Source of the DNA: JBAZMA01 sp041649995
Lineage (GTDB): Bacteria; Omnitrophota; Gorgyraeia; Velamenicoccales; Velamenicoccaceae
Direction: 5' to 3'
DNA length: 8,628 nt
Assembly: GCA_041649995.1 (NCBI GenBank)
Contig: JBAZMA010000028.1
Location: forward strand, 1 to 8,628
Part shown: in pieces, positions 1 through 5,036 of the stretch
How the letters are laid out: every line of letters starts with the position of its first letter
How positions within the stretch are numbered: position 1 is the stretch's first letter
Translations under genes and position numbers: made by a program
The notes under the pieces: generated by a model
What the model was told of the DNA's origin: nothing
The model's database searches: none
The model's input: the letters and a program-made list of their open reading frames with translations, nothing else

Positions 1-200
1 ACCACTGCCCGCCTCATGAATTCGCCTTCCGGCGAATGAGGCGAGGTCTCGCCGCTTCCAGCGGCGGAAACTACTCCCGCAAATATTTTAAGGCAGCGGG
101 AGTAAATTTAGGTACCACCACTGCCCGCCTCATGAATTCGCCTTCCGGCGAATGAGGCGAGGTCTCGCCGCTTCCAGCGGCGGAAACTACTCCCGCAAAT
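1..200. repeat. Two copies of an 84-bp hairpin-rich repeat
   Basis: Positions 1-84 and 117-200 are identical by eye, with a 116-bp period; the first copy may extend past the left window edge. Each copy packs several inverted repeats: ATTCGCC/GGCGAAT around a TTCC loop, GCGAG/CTCGC around GT, and CGCCGC/GCGGCG around TTCCA. The 32-bp spacer (85-116) carries GCGGGAGTA at 96-104, which pairs perfectly with TACTCCCGC at 72-80 in the end of the first copy; the second copy has no such partner. On the minus strand each copy is an open frame of 28 codons, but the frame shifts between copies, so I read it as a mobile or amplified palindromic repeat and not a gene. Family unknown. Confidence 0.85.
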
Positions 201-237
201 TTCCCCTCTGAATCCTTCGACGCGCTCGCTTCGTTCG

Positions 238-442
238 CATCCACAATTTTTCCCCTTATCGTGAACACTAAGGTTGTGGCGCTGGACTAAGCTGCTTCGC
301 TTATCGCTCCGCTACGCTTATTCCAGCATCCACAAATTTTTCCCTTGTCGTGAACACTAAGGTTGTGGCGCTGGACTAAGCTGCTTCGCTTATCGCTCCG
401 CTACGCTTATTCCAGCATCCACAAATTTTTCCCTTGTCGTGA
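238..442. repeat. 89-bp tandem repeat, two full copies and one partial
   Basis: Full copies occupy 238-326 and 327-415; a third starts at 416 and stops matching after 442, nine bases before the tRNA-Tyr 3' end. Copies 1 and 2 differ at a few bases near the start (CCACAATTTTTCCCC against CCACAAATTTTTCCC). Each unit has two inverted pairs: CCACAA with TTGTGG, and CTGGACTAAGC with GCTTATTCCAG (one mismatch). There is no plausible gene in 201-450. The repeat family is not recognised. Confidence 0.88.
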
Positions 443-453
443 AAAATTTGTGG
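419..453 (-). other. Perfect 12-bp hairpin overlapping the tRNA-Tyr 3' end
   Basis: CCACAAATTTTT at 419-430 is the exact reverse complement of 442-453, with an 11-nt loop (431-441). On the minus strand the hairpin begins with the last three bases of tRNA-Tyr (CC plus discriminator A). It could act as a 3' processing signal or weak terminator, but its U-run lies in the 5' arm and no U-run follows the 3' arm, so it is not a classical intrinsic terminator. Pairing of this arm would compete with the acceptor stem. Confidence 0.7.
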
Positions 454-532
454 ACGGGAGAGGATTCGAACCTCTGAAGCAGTGTGCAGCAGATTTACAG
501 TCTGCCCCCTTTAGCCACTTGGGTACCCGTCC
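451..532 (-). tRNA. tRNA-Tyr (anticodon GUA)
   Basis: The minus strand folds as a class II tRNA of 82 nt. The acceptor stem is GGACGGG/CCCGTCC (526-532 with 452-458) with discriminator A at 451. The anticodon stem is GCAGA/TCTGC with loop CTGTAAA, giving anticodon GTA at 496-498. A long variable arm precedes the T arm AGAGG-TTCGAAT-CCTCT. CCA is not encoded: the next minus-strand bases are CAA, so a CCA-adding enzyme is needed. It lies 262 bp downstream of tRNA-Thr, an unusually long gap for a tRNA pair. The Thr-Tyr order resembles the thrU-tyrU part of the E. coli cluster upstream of tufB. Confidence 0.97.
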
Positions 533-570
533 AGATTTTGAATTTTAGGTCTATTACCCTGCAAAATCTG
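532..570. repeat. 9-bp inverted repeat at the tRNA-Tyr 5' end
   Basis: CAGATTTTG at 532-540 is the exact reverse complement of 562-570, with a 21-nt spacer. It touches the first base of tRNA-Tyr on the minus strand. It could shape the 5' leader of the pre-tRNA near the RNase P cut, or be chance in an AT-rich stretch. Confidence 0.4.
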
Positions 571-659
571 TCCCGAAGTCTATCTCGAAAATTTATCCGG
601 TTCGCCCTGGAAAAATTTTAGAGATGTTTAGACAAGGGACTATCAACAACCATCATATC

Positions 660-679
660 AAAGCCGAAGAAGGGAATCG
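660..679 (-). repeat. Direct 20-bp copy of the tRNA-Thr 3' end
   Basis: AAAGCCGAAGAAGGGAATCG at 660-679 is identical to 793-812, which is the 3' acceptor strand, the 3' half of the T stem and part of the T loop of tRNA-Thr plus two flanking bases. Beyond this the match breaks (GGCCCG against AACCCCCG). The copy lies downstream of the intact tRNA in the same orientation, which is the geometry left by site-specific integration at a tRNA 3' end; it could also be a remnant of a second tRNA gene. The changed bases let GCCGA (663-667) pair with TCGGC (677-681), making a small 5-bp hairpin. Confidence 0.75.
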
Positions 680-688
680 GCCCGTAAA

Positions 689-748
689 GTTCGTTTCACT
701 CACCCCGGGCCTGCCCCGTGTGAGCAAAGCGAGCTATACGGGGCGAAC
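689..748. repeat. GC-rich nested palindromic element between the tRNAs
   Basis: Nested or alternative inverted pairs are visible: GTTCG (689-693) with CGAAC (744-748), GCCCCGT (713-719) with ACGGGGC (738-744), and CTCAC (699-703) with GTGAG (720-724). On the opposite strand it shares the 11-mer AGTGAAACGAA and the 8-mer GGGGTGAG with the 54-bp repeats at the right edge, so it may belong to a related intergenic repeat family. The rest of 533-794 shows no gene. Confidence 0.5.
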
Positions 749-794
749 CCAACCAGCCTGTTATTTCCGCTTTCAGTACGGATTTCCAAATTAA

Positions 795-867
795 AGCCGA
801 AGAAGGGAATCGAACCCCCGACCCGCTGTTTACAAAACAGCTGCTCTACCGACTGAGCTACTTCGGC
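795..867 (-). tRNA. tRNA-Thr (anticodon UGU)
   Basis: The minus strand folds as a standard 73-nt tRNA. The acceptor is GCCGAAG/CTTCGGC (861-867 with 796-802), discriminator U at 795. The D stem is GCTC/GAGC, the anticodon stem GCTGT/ACAGC with loop TTTGTAA, giving anticodon TGT (832-834), which reads ACA and related threonine codons. The T arm is GGGGG-TTCGATT-CCCTT with two G-U pairs. CCA is not encoded. Its 5' end is only nine bases past the nnrD stop codon, so it most likely has no promoter of its own and is cut from the operon transcript by RNase P. Confidence 0.97.
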
Positions 868-876
868 AAAAAATCG

Positions 877-1746
877 CTATGCCCGTGCGCTGGGCGGCCG
901 CTGAACAACCTTAAATGCCTGTGGCAAATATTCAATAATATCCGAAGCCACCAGGCCTGGCTGGGTCTTGTCCTTTGCGGCCATATCCCCGGCAAGGCCG
1001 TGAATAAAGACCGCCAGGCAAGCCGCCTTGTAAACAGGCATGCCTTGACCGATAAACGCCGCCAAAATTCCTGAAAGAACATCACCGGAGCCTGCCGTAG
1101 CCAAACCCGGATTGCCTGTCAAATTCTCATAAACACGGCCTCCGTCACAAACCAGGGACCTGTGTCCTTTCAAAATCAGTGTACTATTGTATCGAAGTGA
1201 AAAATCTTTTGCAATGTTTTTTCTGGCGGCCAGGATATGACCGGTATCTTTTTTGAGGAGCCTGGCCATTTCTTTTGGATGAGGCGTCAAGACAGTCGGA
1301 GCCGGGCGTTTGGTGAGCATGGAAACATGCCCGGCGAGGGCGTTAAGCCCATCGGCGTCCAGCACAAGGGGAATCCTGGCCCGGCTGATCAACGAACGAA
1401 TAAACGTTTGCGTGGAACTGTTTTGCGACATACCGCATCCCAAAACCAGGACATCGGCCTTCTCCAGGGCCGGAATGATCTGACCAAGCGCTTTTTGCGA
1501 AATGGAAGCATCCGCAGTCGAGGCCAAAGGCAGCGTCATGACTTCGCGGACGCCCGCCGCGAAAACTTTATGCAGAACGTCCGGCACAGCCAGCGTCACA
1601 TAACCCGCGCCAGACCTCATGGCGGCCTGGGCGCATAAAAAAGCGGCGCCCGTCATGCGCCTGGACCCGGCGCAAACAAGGACATGGCCGTAATCGCCCT
1701 TATGAGCGCTTTTTTTTCGTTTAAAGAATCGCGCAGGCCACCGCAT
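877..1746 (-). CDS. nnrD: ADP-dependent NAD(P)HX dehydratase
   Basis: Repairs hydrated, inactive NADHX/NADPHX back to NADH/NADPH using ADP; cytoplasmic metabolite repair. The 289-residue protein is a single ribokinase-like carbohydrate kinase domain. Visible motifs are HKGDYG (15-20) leading to the first strand and glycine loop, DADGLNAL (130-137), TPHPKE (154-159), LKGH (192-195) and the signature NPGLATAGSGDVLSG (212-226) with the presumed catalytic Asp222. The NnrE epimerase domain, often fused at the N-terminus, is absent. An open frame extends upstream to 1839, but ATG at 1746 is preferred: GGAG sits four bases upstream and the protein then begins like other stand-alone dehydratases. It overlaps the acpS end by 26 bp and ends 9 bp before tRNA-Thr. 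Last protein gene of the operon. Confidence 0.93.
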   Translation of the reverse strand: MRWPARFFKRKKSAHKGDYGHVLVCAGSRRMTGAAFLCAQAAMRSGAGYVTLAVPDVLHKVFAAGVREVMTLPLASTADASISQKALGQIIPALEKADVLVLGCGMSQNSSTQTFIRSLISRARIPLVLDADGLNALAGHVSMLTKRPAPTVLTPHPKEMARLLKKDTGHILAARKNIAKDFSLRYNSTLILKGHRSLVCDGGRVYENLTGNPGLATAGSGDVLSGILAAFIGQGMPVYKAACLAVFIHGLAGDMAAKDKTQPGLVASDIIEYLPQAFKVVQRPPSARA

Positions 1747-2059
1747 AATTCTCCGTATGAGAAAGAGACAAAGCGATCGCGGAACGTCGTTTTTTGATAC
1801 GGCAATAGGGCTTGCCGTGAACATCATTGATGATCTCAATATCCTTGAAATTCAATTTCGGACTGTTGCCCAGGGCCTTGAAGATGGCCTCTTTGGCAGC
1901 AAAGCGGGCGGCCAGGTGCTGAAGCGGATAGCGCTTGTTCCTGGAATAAGCCAGCTCCCTGTCCGTGTAAATCCTGTTGAGAAAAATATCCCCCCAGCGA
2001 CCGACAGCCCTTTCCAGCTTTTTGATTTCAACAATATCGATTCCGCTTCCCTTAACCAT
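1721..2059 (-). CDS. acpS: Holo-[acyl-carrier-protein] synthase
   Basis: Transfers 4'-phosphopantetheine from CoA to the serine of apo-acyl carrier protein, activating it for fatty acid synthesis; cytoplasmic, Mg2+-dependent, active as a trimer in the family. The 112-residue length is typical. GIDIVEI holds the metal ligand Asp8, and RFAAKEAIFKAL holds Glu57 and Lys61, the conserved metal/catalytic helix; SLSHT (98-102) is the C-terminal substrate-binding strand. ATG at 2059 follows GAGG by four bases. It begins 14 bp after the pdxJ stop, the same pdxJ-acpS pairing as in E. coli, and its end overlaps nnrD by 26 bp, which suggests translational coupling. Confidence 0.96.
   Translation of the reverse strand: MVKGSGIDIVEIKKLERAVGRWGDIFLNRIYTDRELAYSRNKRYPLQHLAARFAAKEAIFKALGNSPKLNFKDIEIINDVHGKPYCRIKKRRSAIALSLSHTENYAVACAIL
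1751..1754 (-). promoter_or_regulatory. Ribosome binding site that fixes the nnrD start
   Basis: The minus strand reads GGAG-AATT-ATG, with the Shine-Dalgarno core inside the 3' end of acpS. It supports the start at 1746 over the longer in-frame start at 1839, which would put 31 unrelated residues in front of the fold and overlap acpS by over 100 bp. Confidence 0.7.
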
Positions 2060-2073
2060 ATGTCCTCATAACG

Positions 2074-2787
2074 CTATTTCACCAGGGCCTTCATCTGGCG
2101 AACGGCTTCTTCAAGCCCTGTCAACAAAGCCTGGCAAATAATGGAATACCCGATATTCAATTCGTAAATCTCCCTGAGGGAAGATATGGGGCAGACATTT
2201 GAATAATCCAGCCCATGCCCCGCGTTGACAACAAGGCCCAAGCTGGCGGCGTAGGCGGCCGCATCCCTGATCACCCTCAATTCACGGCCGCGCGCGCGCG
2301 GAGAACGGCAATTGGCGAAACGCCCCGTGTGCAGCTCAATGATGCCTATTCCCAGCCGGGACGTCATCTCGATCTGTTTCACAGAAGGCTCGATGAAAAG
2401 GCTGACCTCTATTCCCTTTTTTTTGAGCCGCGCGGCCGTCCGTGCGACCCTGCGCGGCTGTCCGACGACATCCAACCCGCCTTCGGTCGTCAGCTCCCTG
2501 CGTTTTTCAGGGACAAGCGTGGCCTGGTCCGGGAGTACGCGGCAGGCGATATCAACGATATCGCGCGCCATGGACATCTCCAGGTTGAAACGTTTTTTTA
2601 GGCCCCTGCGCAGCAAAAAAATGTCCTTATCCTGCATGTGCCTGCGGTCTTCGCGCAAATGGGCCACGATGGAATCCGCCCCGGCCTTTTCGCAAACGTT
2701 CGCCGCGAACAGGACATCCGGAAAACCGGCCTGCCTCTGTTGGCGAAGGGTCGCGACATGGTCGATATTCACGCCCAGCTTAGGCAT
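2074..2787 (-). CDS. pdxJ: Pyridoxine 5'-phosphate synthase
   Basis: Condenses 1-deoxy-D-xylulose 5-phosphate with 3-amino-2-oxopropyl phosphate to make pyridoxine 5'-phosphate, the last ring-forming step of the DXP-dependent vitamin B6 route; cytoplasmic TIM barrel, octameric in E. coli. The 237-residue protein starts with LGVNIDHVATLR (Asn7, His10). The active-site set known from E. coli (His45, Glu72, His193) appears here as His43 in VAHLRED, Glu70 in NLEMS and His191 in NAGHGLDY. TEGGLDV (101-107) and ELHTGRFA (151-158) are also present. The start matches the family exactly, although no clear Shine-Dalgarno precedes ATG 2787. It starts 30 bp after the small membrane protein and is followed by acpS. 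Confidence 0.97.
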   Translation of the reverse strand: MPKLGVNIDHVATLRQQRQAGFPDVLFAANVCEKAGADSIVAHLREDRRHMQDKDIFLLRRGLKKRFNLEMSMARDIVDIACRVLPDQATLVPEKRRELTTEGGLDVVGQPRRVARTAARLKKKGIEVSLFIEPSVKQIEMTSRLGIGIIELHTGRFANCRSPRARGRELRVIRDAAAYAASLGLVVNAGHGLDYSNVCPISSLREIYELNIGYSIICQALLTGLEEAVRQMKALVK

Positions 2788-2817
2788 GGGATGGATTCAC
2801 GCAAAAACCCGCGCGCC

Positions 2818-2943
2818 TCATTTAAACTCACCGTTAACATAGAGATAGATAATAAAGGCCAGGATCAACGCGAGAACTTTATAGAGGGGATAATAGGTGA
2901 ACCACCGTTTGAGGTCTTCGAAGACATTTTTGGGAAAGTTCAT
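2818..2943 (-). CDS. 41-residue membrane protein, CdaR/YbbR anchor-like
   Basis: A small gene between cdaA and pdxJ. Its ATG (2943) overlaps the cdaA stop as ATGA, and GGAG lies seven bases upstream, so translation is probably coupled to cdaA. The protein has a basic/aromatic cytoplasmic start (about 1-18), one hydrophobic helix (about 19-36, VLALILAFIIYLYV) and ends in YVNGEFK. In Firmicutes the gene after cdaA is cdaR, whose N-terminal membrane anchor ends in a similar YVNGE-type stretch before the extracellular YbbR domains. Here position and sequence resemble that anchor, but no YbbR domain follows before the stop. It may be a minimal regulator or stabiliser of CdaA, or a decayed cdaR. 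Function is not proven; the coding call rests on start, overlap, helix and placement. Confidence 0.72.
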   Translation of the reverse strand: MNFPKNVFEDLKRWFTYYPLYKVLALILAFIIYLYVNGEFK

Positions 2944-3755
2944 GTTCCGCTCCGGTTCATGTTTTTAAAGGCGTTGCCTTTTAAGGGTGTCAGAAGGTCG
3001 CGAAGATTCTGCGACAACTCTTCCCGCGTCAGACCCTGCGTCAGGCGGCCTCCGACAGCCAGCGAAACAAGACCCGTCTGCTCGGAAACGATCAGGACGA
3101 TCGCATCCGTCTCTTCGCTCAAACCCAAAGCGGCCCTGTGCCTGGTGCCGAGAGCATGGCTCAAATAAGGGTTCTGCGCCAGCGGGAACAGACAGCTGGC
3201 AGCCACCAGGGTATTGCCCTGAATAACAACCCCGCCGTCGTGCAGGGGCGAAGAAGGCGTAAAGATCGTTTCCACCAGTTCCGGAGAAACCTTGGCCTGC
3301 ACCGGGATCCCGCTGCTGATATAGCTTTTCAGCCTGTCTTCTCTTTCGATCGCGATGATAGAACCGATCTTTCGCTGGGACAAAAAAAACAGCGAGGAAG
3401 ACAACTGCCGCACGAGCTCGTCGACATCTTCTTCCTTGAGGGCTGCCCCGAAAAGATGGGGCTGTCCAAGGCGAGCCAGGCCGAAGCGCAGTTCCGGCTG
3501 AAAAATGACAATGATGGCGATCACGGAGATCGCGAATAGCTTGGTCAAGATCCAGTCCAGGGTATTTAGTCCCAGCTTCTGCGCGAGAAAAAACGCGATC
3601 ACCAGGATAAAAATTCCTTTCCAGACCTGGCCGGCGCGCGTCCCTTCAAAAAAGATCATGATCCTGAAAAAAACAAACCACAGGATACTGATCTCGATCA
3701 GGGGCTTTAAAATTGACCAGTAAATCGAAACGAAACCCAGAAGGTTATTCCACAC
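2940..3755 (-). CDS. cdaA: Membrane diadenylate cyclase CdaA
   Basis: Makes the second messenger c-di-AMP from two ATP at the inner membrane; in other bacteria this controls potassium and osmolyte transport and envelope homeostasis. The 271-residue protein has three membrane helices (about 15-36, 46-62, 68-86) followed by a DAC domain starting at FQPELR (85-90). Active-site motifs are SPLHDGGVVIQGN (169-181) and GTRHRAALG (203-211), then SEETDAIVLIVSEQTG (213-228). The usual DGA is DGG here (173-175). The start is GTG at 3755, with AAAGGG nine bases upstream and 17 bp from the folP stop. Its stop overlaps the start of the 41-residue protein. The family's frequent partner glmM is not in the window. 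Confidence 0.95.
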   Translation of the reverse strand: MWNNLLGFVSIYWSILKPLIEISILWFVFFRIMIFFEGTRAGQVWKGIFILVIAFFLAQKLGLNTLDWILTKLFAISVIAIIVIFQPELRFGLARLGQPHLFGAALKEEDVDELVRQLSSSLFFLSQRKIGSIIAIEREDRLKSYISSGIPVQAKVSPELVETIFTPSSPLHDGGVVIQGNTLVAASCLFPLAQNPYLSHALGTRHRAALGLSEETDAIVLIVSEQTGLVSLAVGGRLTQGLTREELSQNLRDLLTPLKGNAFKNMNRSGT

Positions 3756-3772
3756 CTGTTTGAACCCTTTCT

Positions 3773-4978
3773 CTAGCGCGTCGCTCGCTTATGAACCGCG
3801 TCCGCCACCCTCACAACCTGTTTGACTTCACCCACATCATGCACGCGGACGATGTCCGCGCCGTTGGCGACAGCAGCCGCGACGGCGCCCGCCGTCCCCC
3901 AGGCCCTTTGGGAAACATCCGCGCCCAGAAGGCGGCCGATGAACCATTTCCTGGAAACGCCCACCAGCACGGGGCGACCCAGGCTCCTGAATTCCAAAAG
4001 GCGCCGAAGGATCTCAAGATTATGATCCAGGGTCTTGCCGAAACCGATTCCCGGATCGACTATTATTTTATCCTCTCTGATTCCGCTATCAAGCGCTTTT
4101 TTTACGGCGTCCCTCAAAAAAACATAAATCTCTGAAATCAAGTCATCATAGCGGGGCCGCACCTGCATCGTCCGCGGGAGGCCTTTTCGGTGCATAAGAA
4201 TAACGCCCGCGCCGGAACGCGCGATCAATTTTGCCATCCGGCTGTCGTCGCGAAGAGCGGAAACATCATTAACAAGAGCGGCTCCGCAATCCAGCGCCGC
4301 CTGCGCGACATCCGCTTTCGTCGTATCGATGGAAAAAGGCGCCCTCAGGGATCGCTTGAAGGATTTGATCAACGGCAGAACGCGCGCCATTTCCTCTTTG
4401 GCGCTGATGCCCCGCGCGCCCGGACGCGTGGATTCCCCGCCGACATCGATGAAGTCTGCGCCTTCACGAACAAGGGCCTGCGCGCGCGCCAGGGCATCCG
4501 CGGCCCCCAGGCCCAAAATACCATCCCCGCTGAAAGAATCGCGCGTCACGTTGATGATGCCCATCACGTGCGTGCGCCTGCCGAAATACAAATGCCTGTC
4601 GCCGATGCGCAGGCTGGCAGGCCTGTCAAAAGCCGACAAACACGCGCCGATCCTTCCTGCCAGCAGCGCCAGGCCGAAAGGTTGTTCTTTGAGTTTTTTT
4701 ATGAGCTGGGAGTATTGCGAAAGGTTACCGAGAAGAAGGCATTCGGTCTTTTTGTCAGCGCCTGTGATGGACCCCCTGCTGAGGGCGGCGTCGCCTCCCA
4801 AAGACAGCATTTCCTGCTTCAGGATATTGGCGCAAAAACTGGGGATCTGGCCCACTTTAACGGCACGCTCAAACGCCTTGCCGCGCATGATCCGTATACC
4901 GCCCGCGTCCACGCCGATCCGCCTGAATTCCCTGACAATATCCTGGGTATTTTTAAAAGCAAGGACGCGCGGGATCAT
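3773..4978 (-). CDS. folP: Dihydropteroate synthase with N-terminal extension
   Basis: Joins 6-hydroxymethyl-dihydropterin diphosphate with p-aminobenzoate to form dihydropteroate in folate synthesis; cytoplasmic TIM barrel and the target of sulfonamides. At 401 residues it is about 120-130 longer than E. coli FolP. Residues 1-135 form an extra domain (IPSFCANILKQEMLSLGGDAA at 45-65, then LLLGNLSQYSQLIKKLKEQPFGL), an arrangement I recall from other bacterial phyla. The core shows GIINVTRDSFSGDG (140-153; Arg146 where Pro is usual), DVGGESTRPG (178-187), SIDTT (216-220), NDVSAL (237-242), DPGIGFGKT (308-316), VSRK (341-344) and VRVHDV (377-382). ATG 4978 follows AAAGGG by four bases. It lies 58 bp after ftsH, echoing the ftsH-folP order of E. 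coli. Confidence 0.96.
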   Translation of the reverse strand: MIPRVLAFKNTQDIVREFRRIGVDAGGIRIMRGKAFERAVKVGQIPSFCANILKQEMLSLGGDAALSRGSITGADKKTECLLLGNLSQYSQLIKKLKEQPFGLALLAGRIGACLSAFDRPASLRIGDRHLYFGRRTHVMGIINVTRDSFSGDGILGLGAADALARAQALVREGADFIDVGGESTRPGARGISAKEEMARVLPLIKSFKRSLRAPFSIDTTKADVAQAALDCGAALVNDVSALRDDSRMAKLIARSGAGVILMHRKGLPRTMQVRPRYDDLISEIYVFLRDAVKKALDSGIREDKIIVDPGIGFGKTLDHNLEILRRLLEFRSLGRPVLVGVSRKWFIGRLLGADVSQRAWGTAGAVAAAVANGADIVRVHDVGEVKQVVRVADAVHKRATR

Positions 4979-5036
4979 AAGCCCTTTAAGCTTCGAACCG
5001 GGATCGCGTTGTTTTTAAATCCTGCCCCCTGGGGCA

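Noticed and set aside
71..268. 65-codon minus-strand open frame over the left repeats
   Set aside because: It consists largely of one 84-bp repeat copy plus flanks, lacks a credible ribosome binding site, and the frame is not kept between the two copies (116-bp period).
1..442. Possible CRISPR array
   Set aside because: Repeats of 84 and 89 bp are too long; the 89-bp units are in direct tandem with no spacers, only one 32-bp gap exists between the 84-bp copies, and no cas gene is present.
363..548. 61-codon plus-strand open frame
   Set aside because: It runs through the 89-bp repeat and then antisense through tRNA-Tyr.
1747..1839. Longer N-terminus for nnrD starting at 1839
   Set aside because: It would overlap acpS by 119 bp, adds residues unlike the family start, and the ATG at 1746 has a clear GGAG.
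4979..5036. Terminator between ftsH and folP
   Set aside because: TGCCC/GGGCA can form only a 5-bp stem right after ftsH, and the following T/A stretch is not a clean U-run, so cotranscription is more likely.
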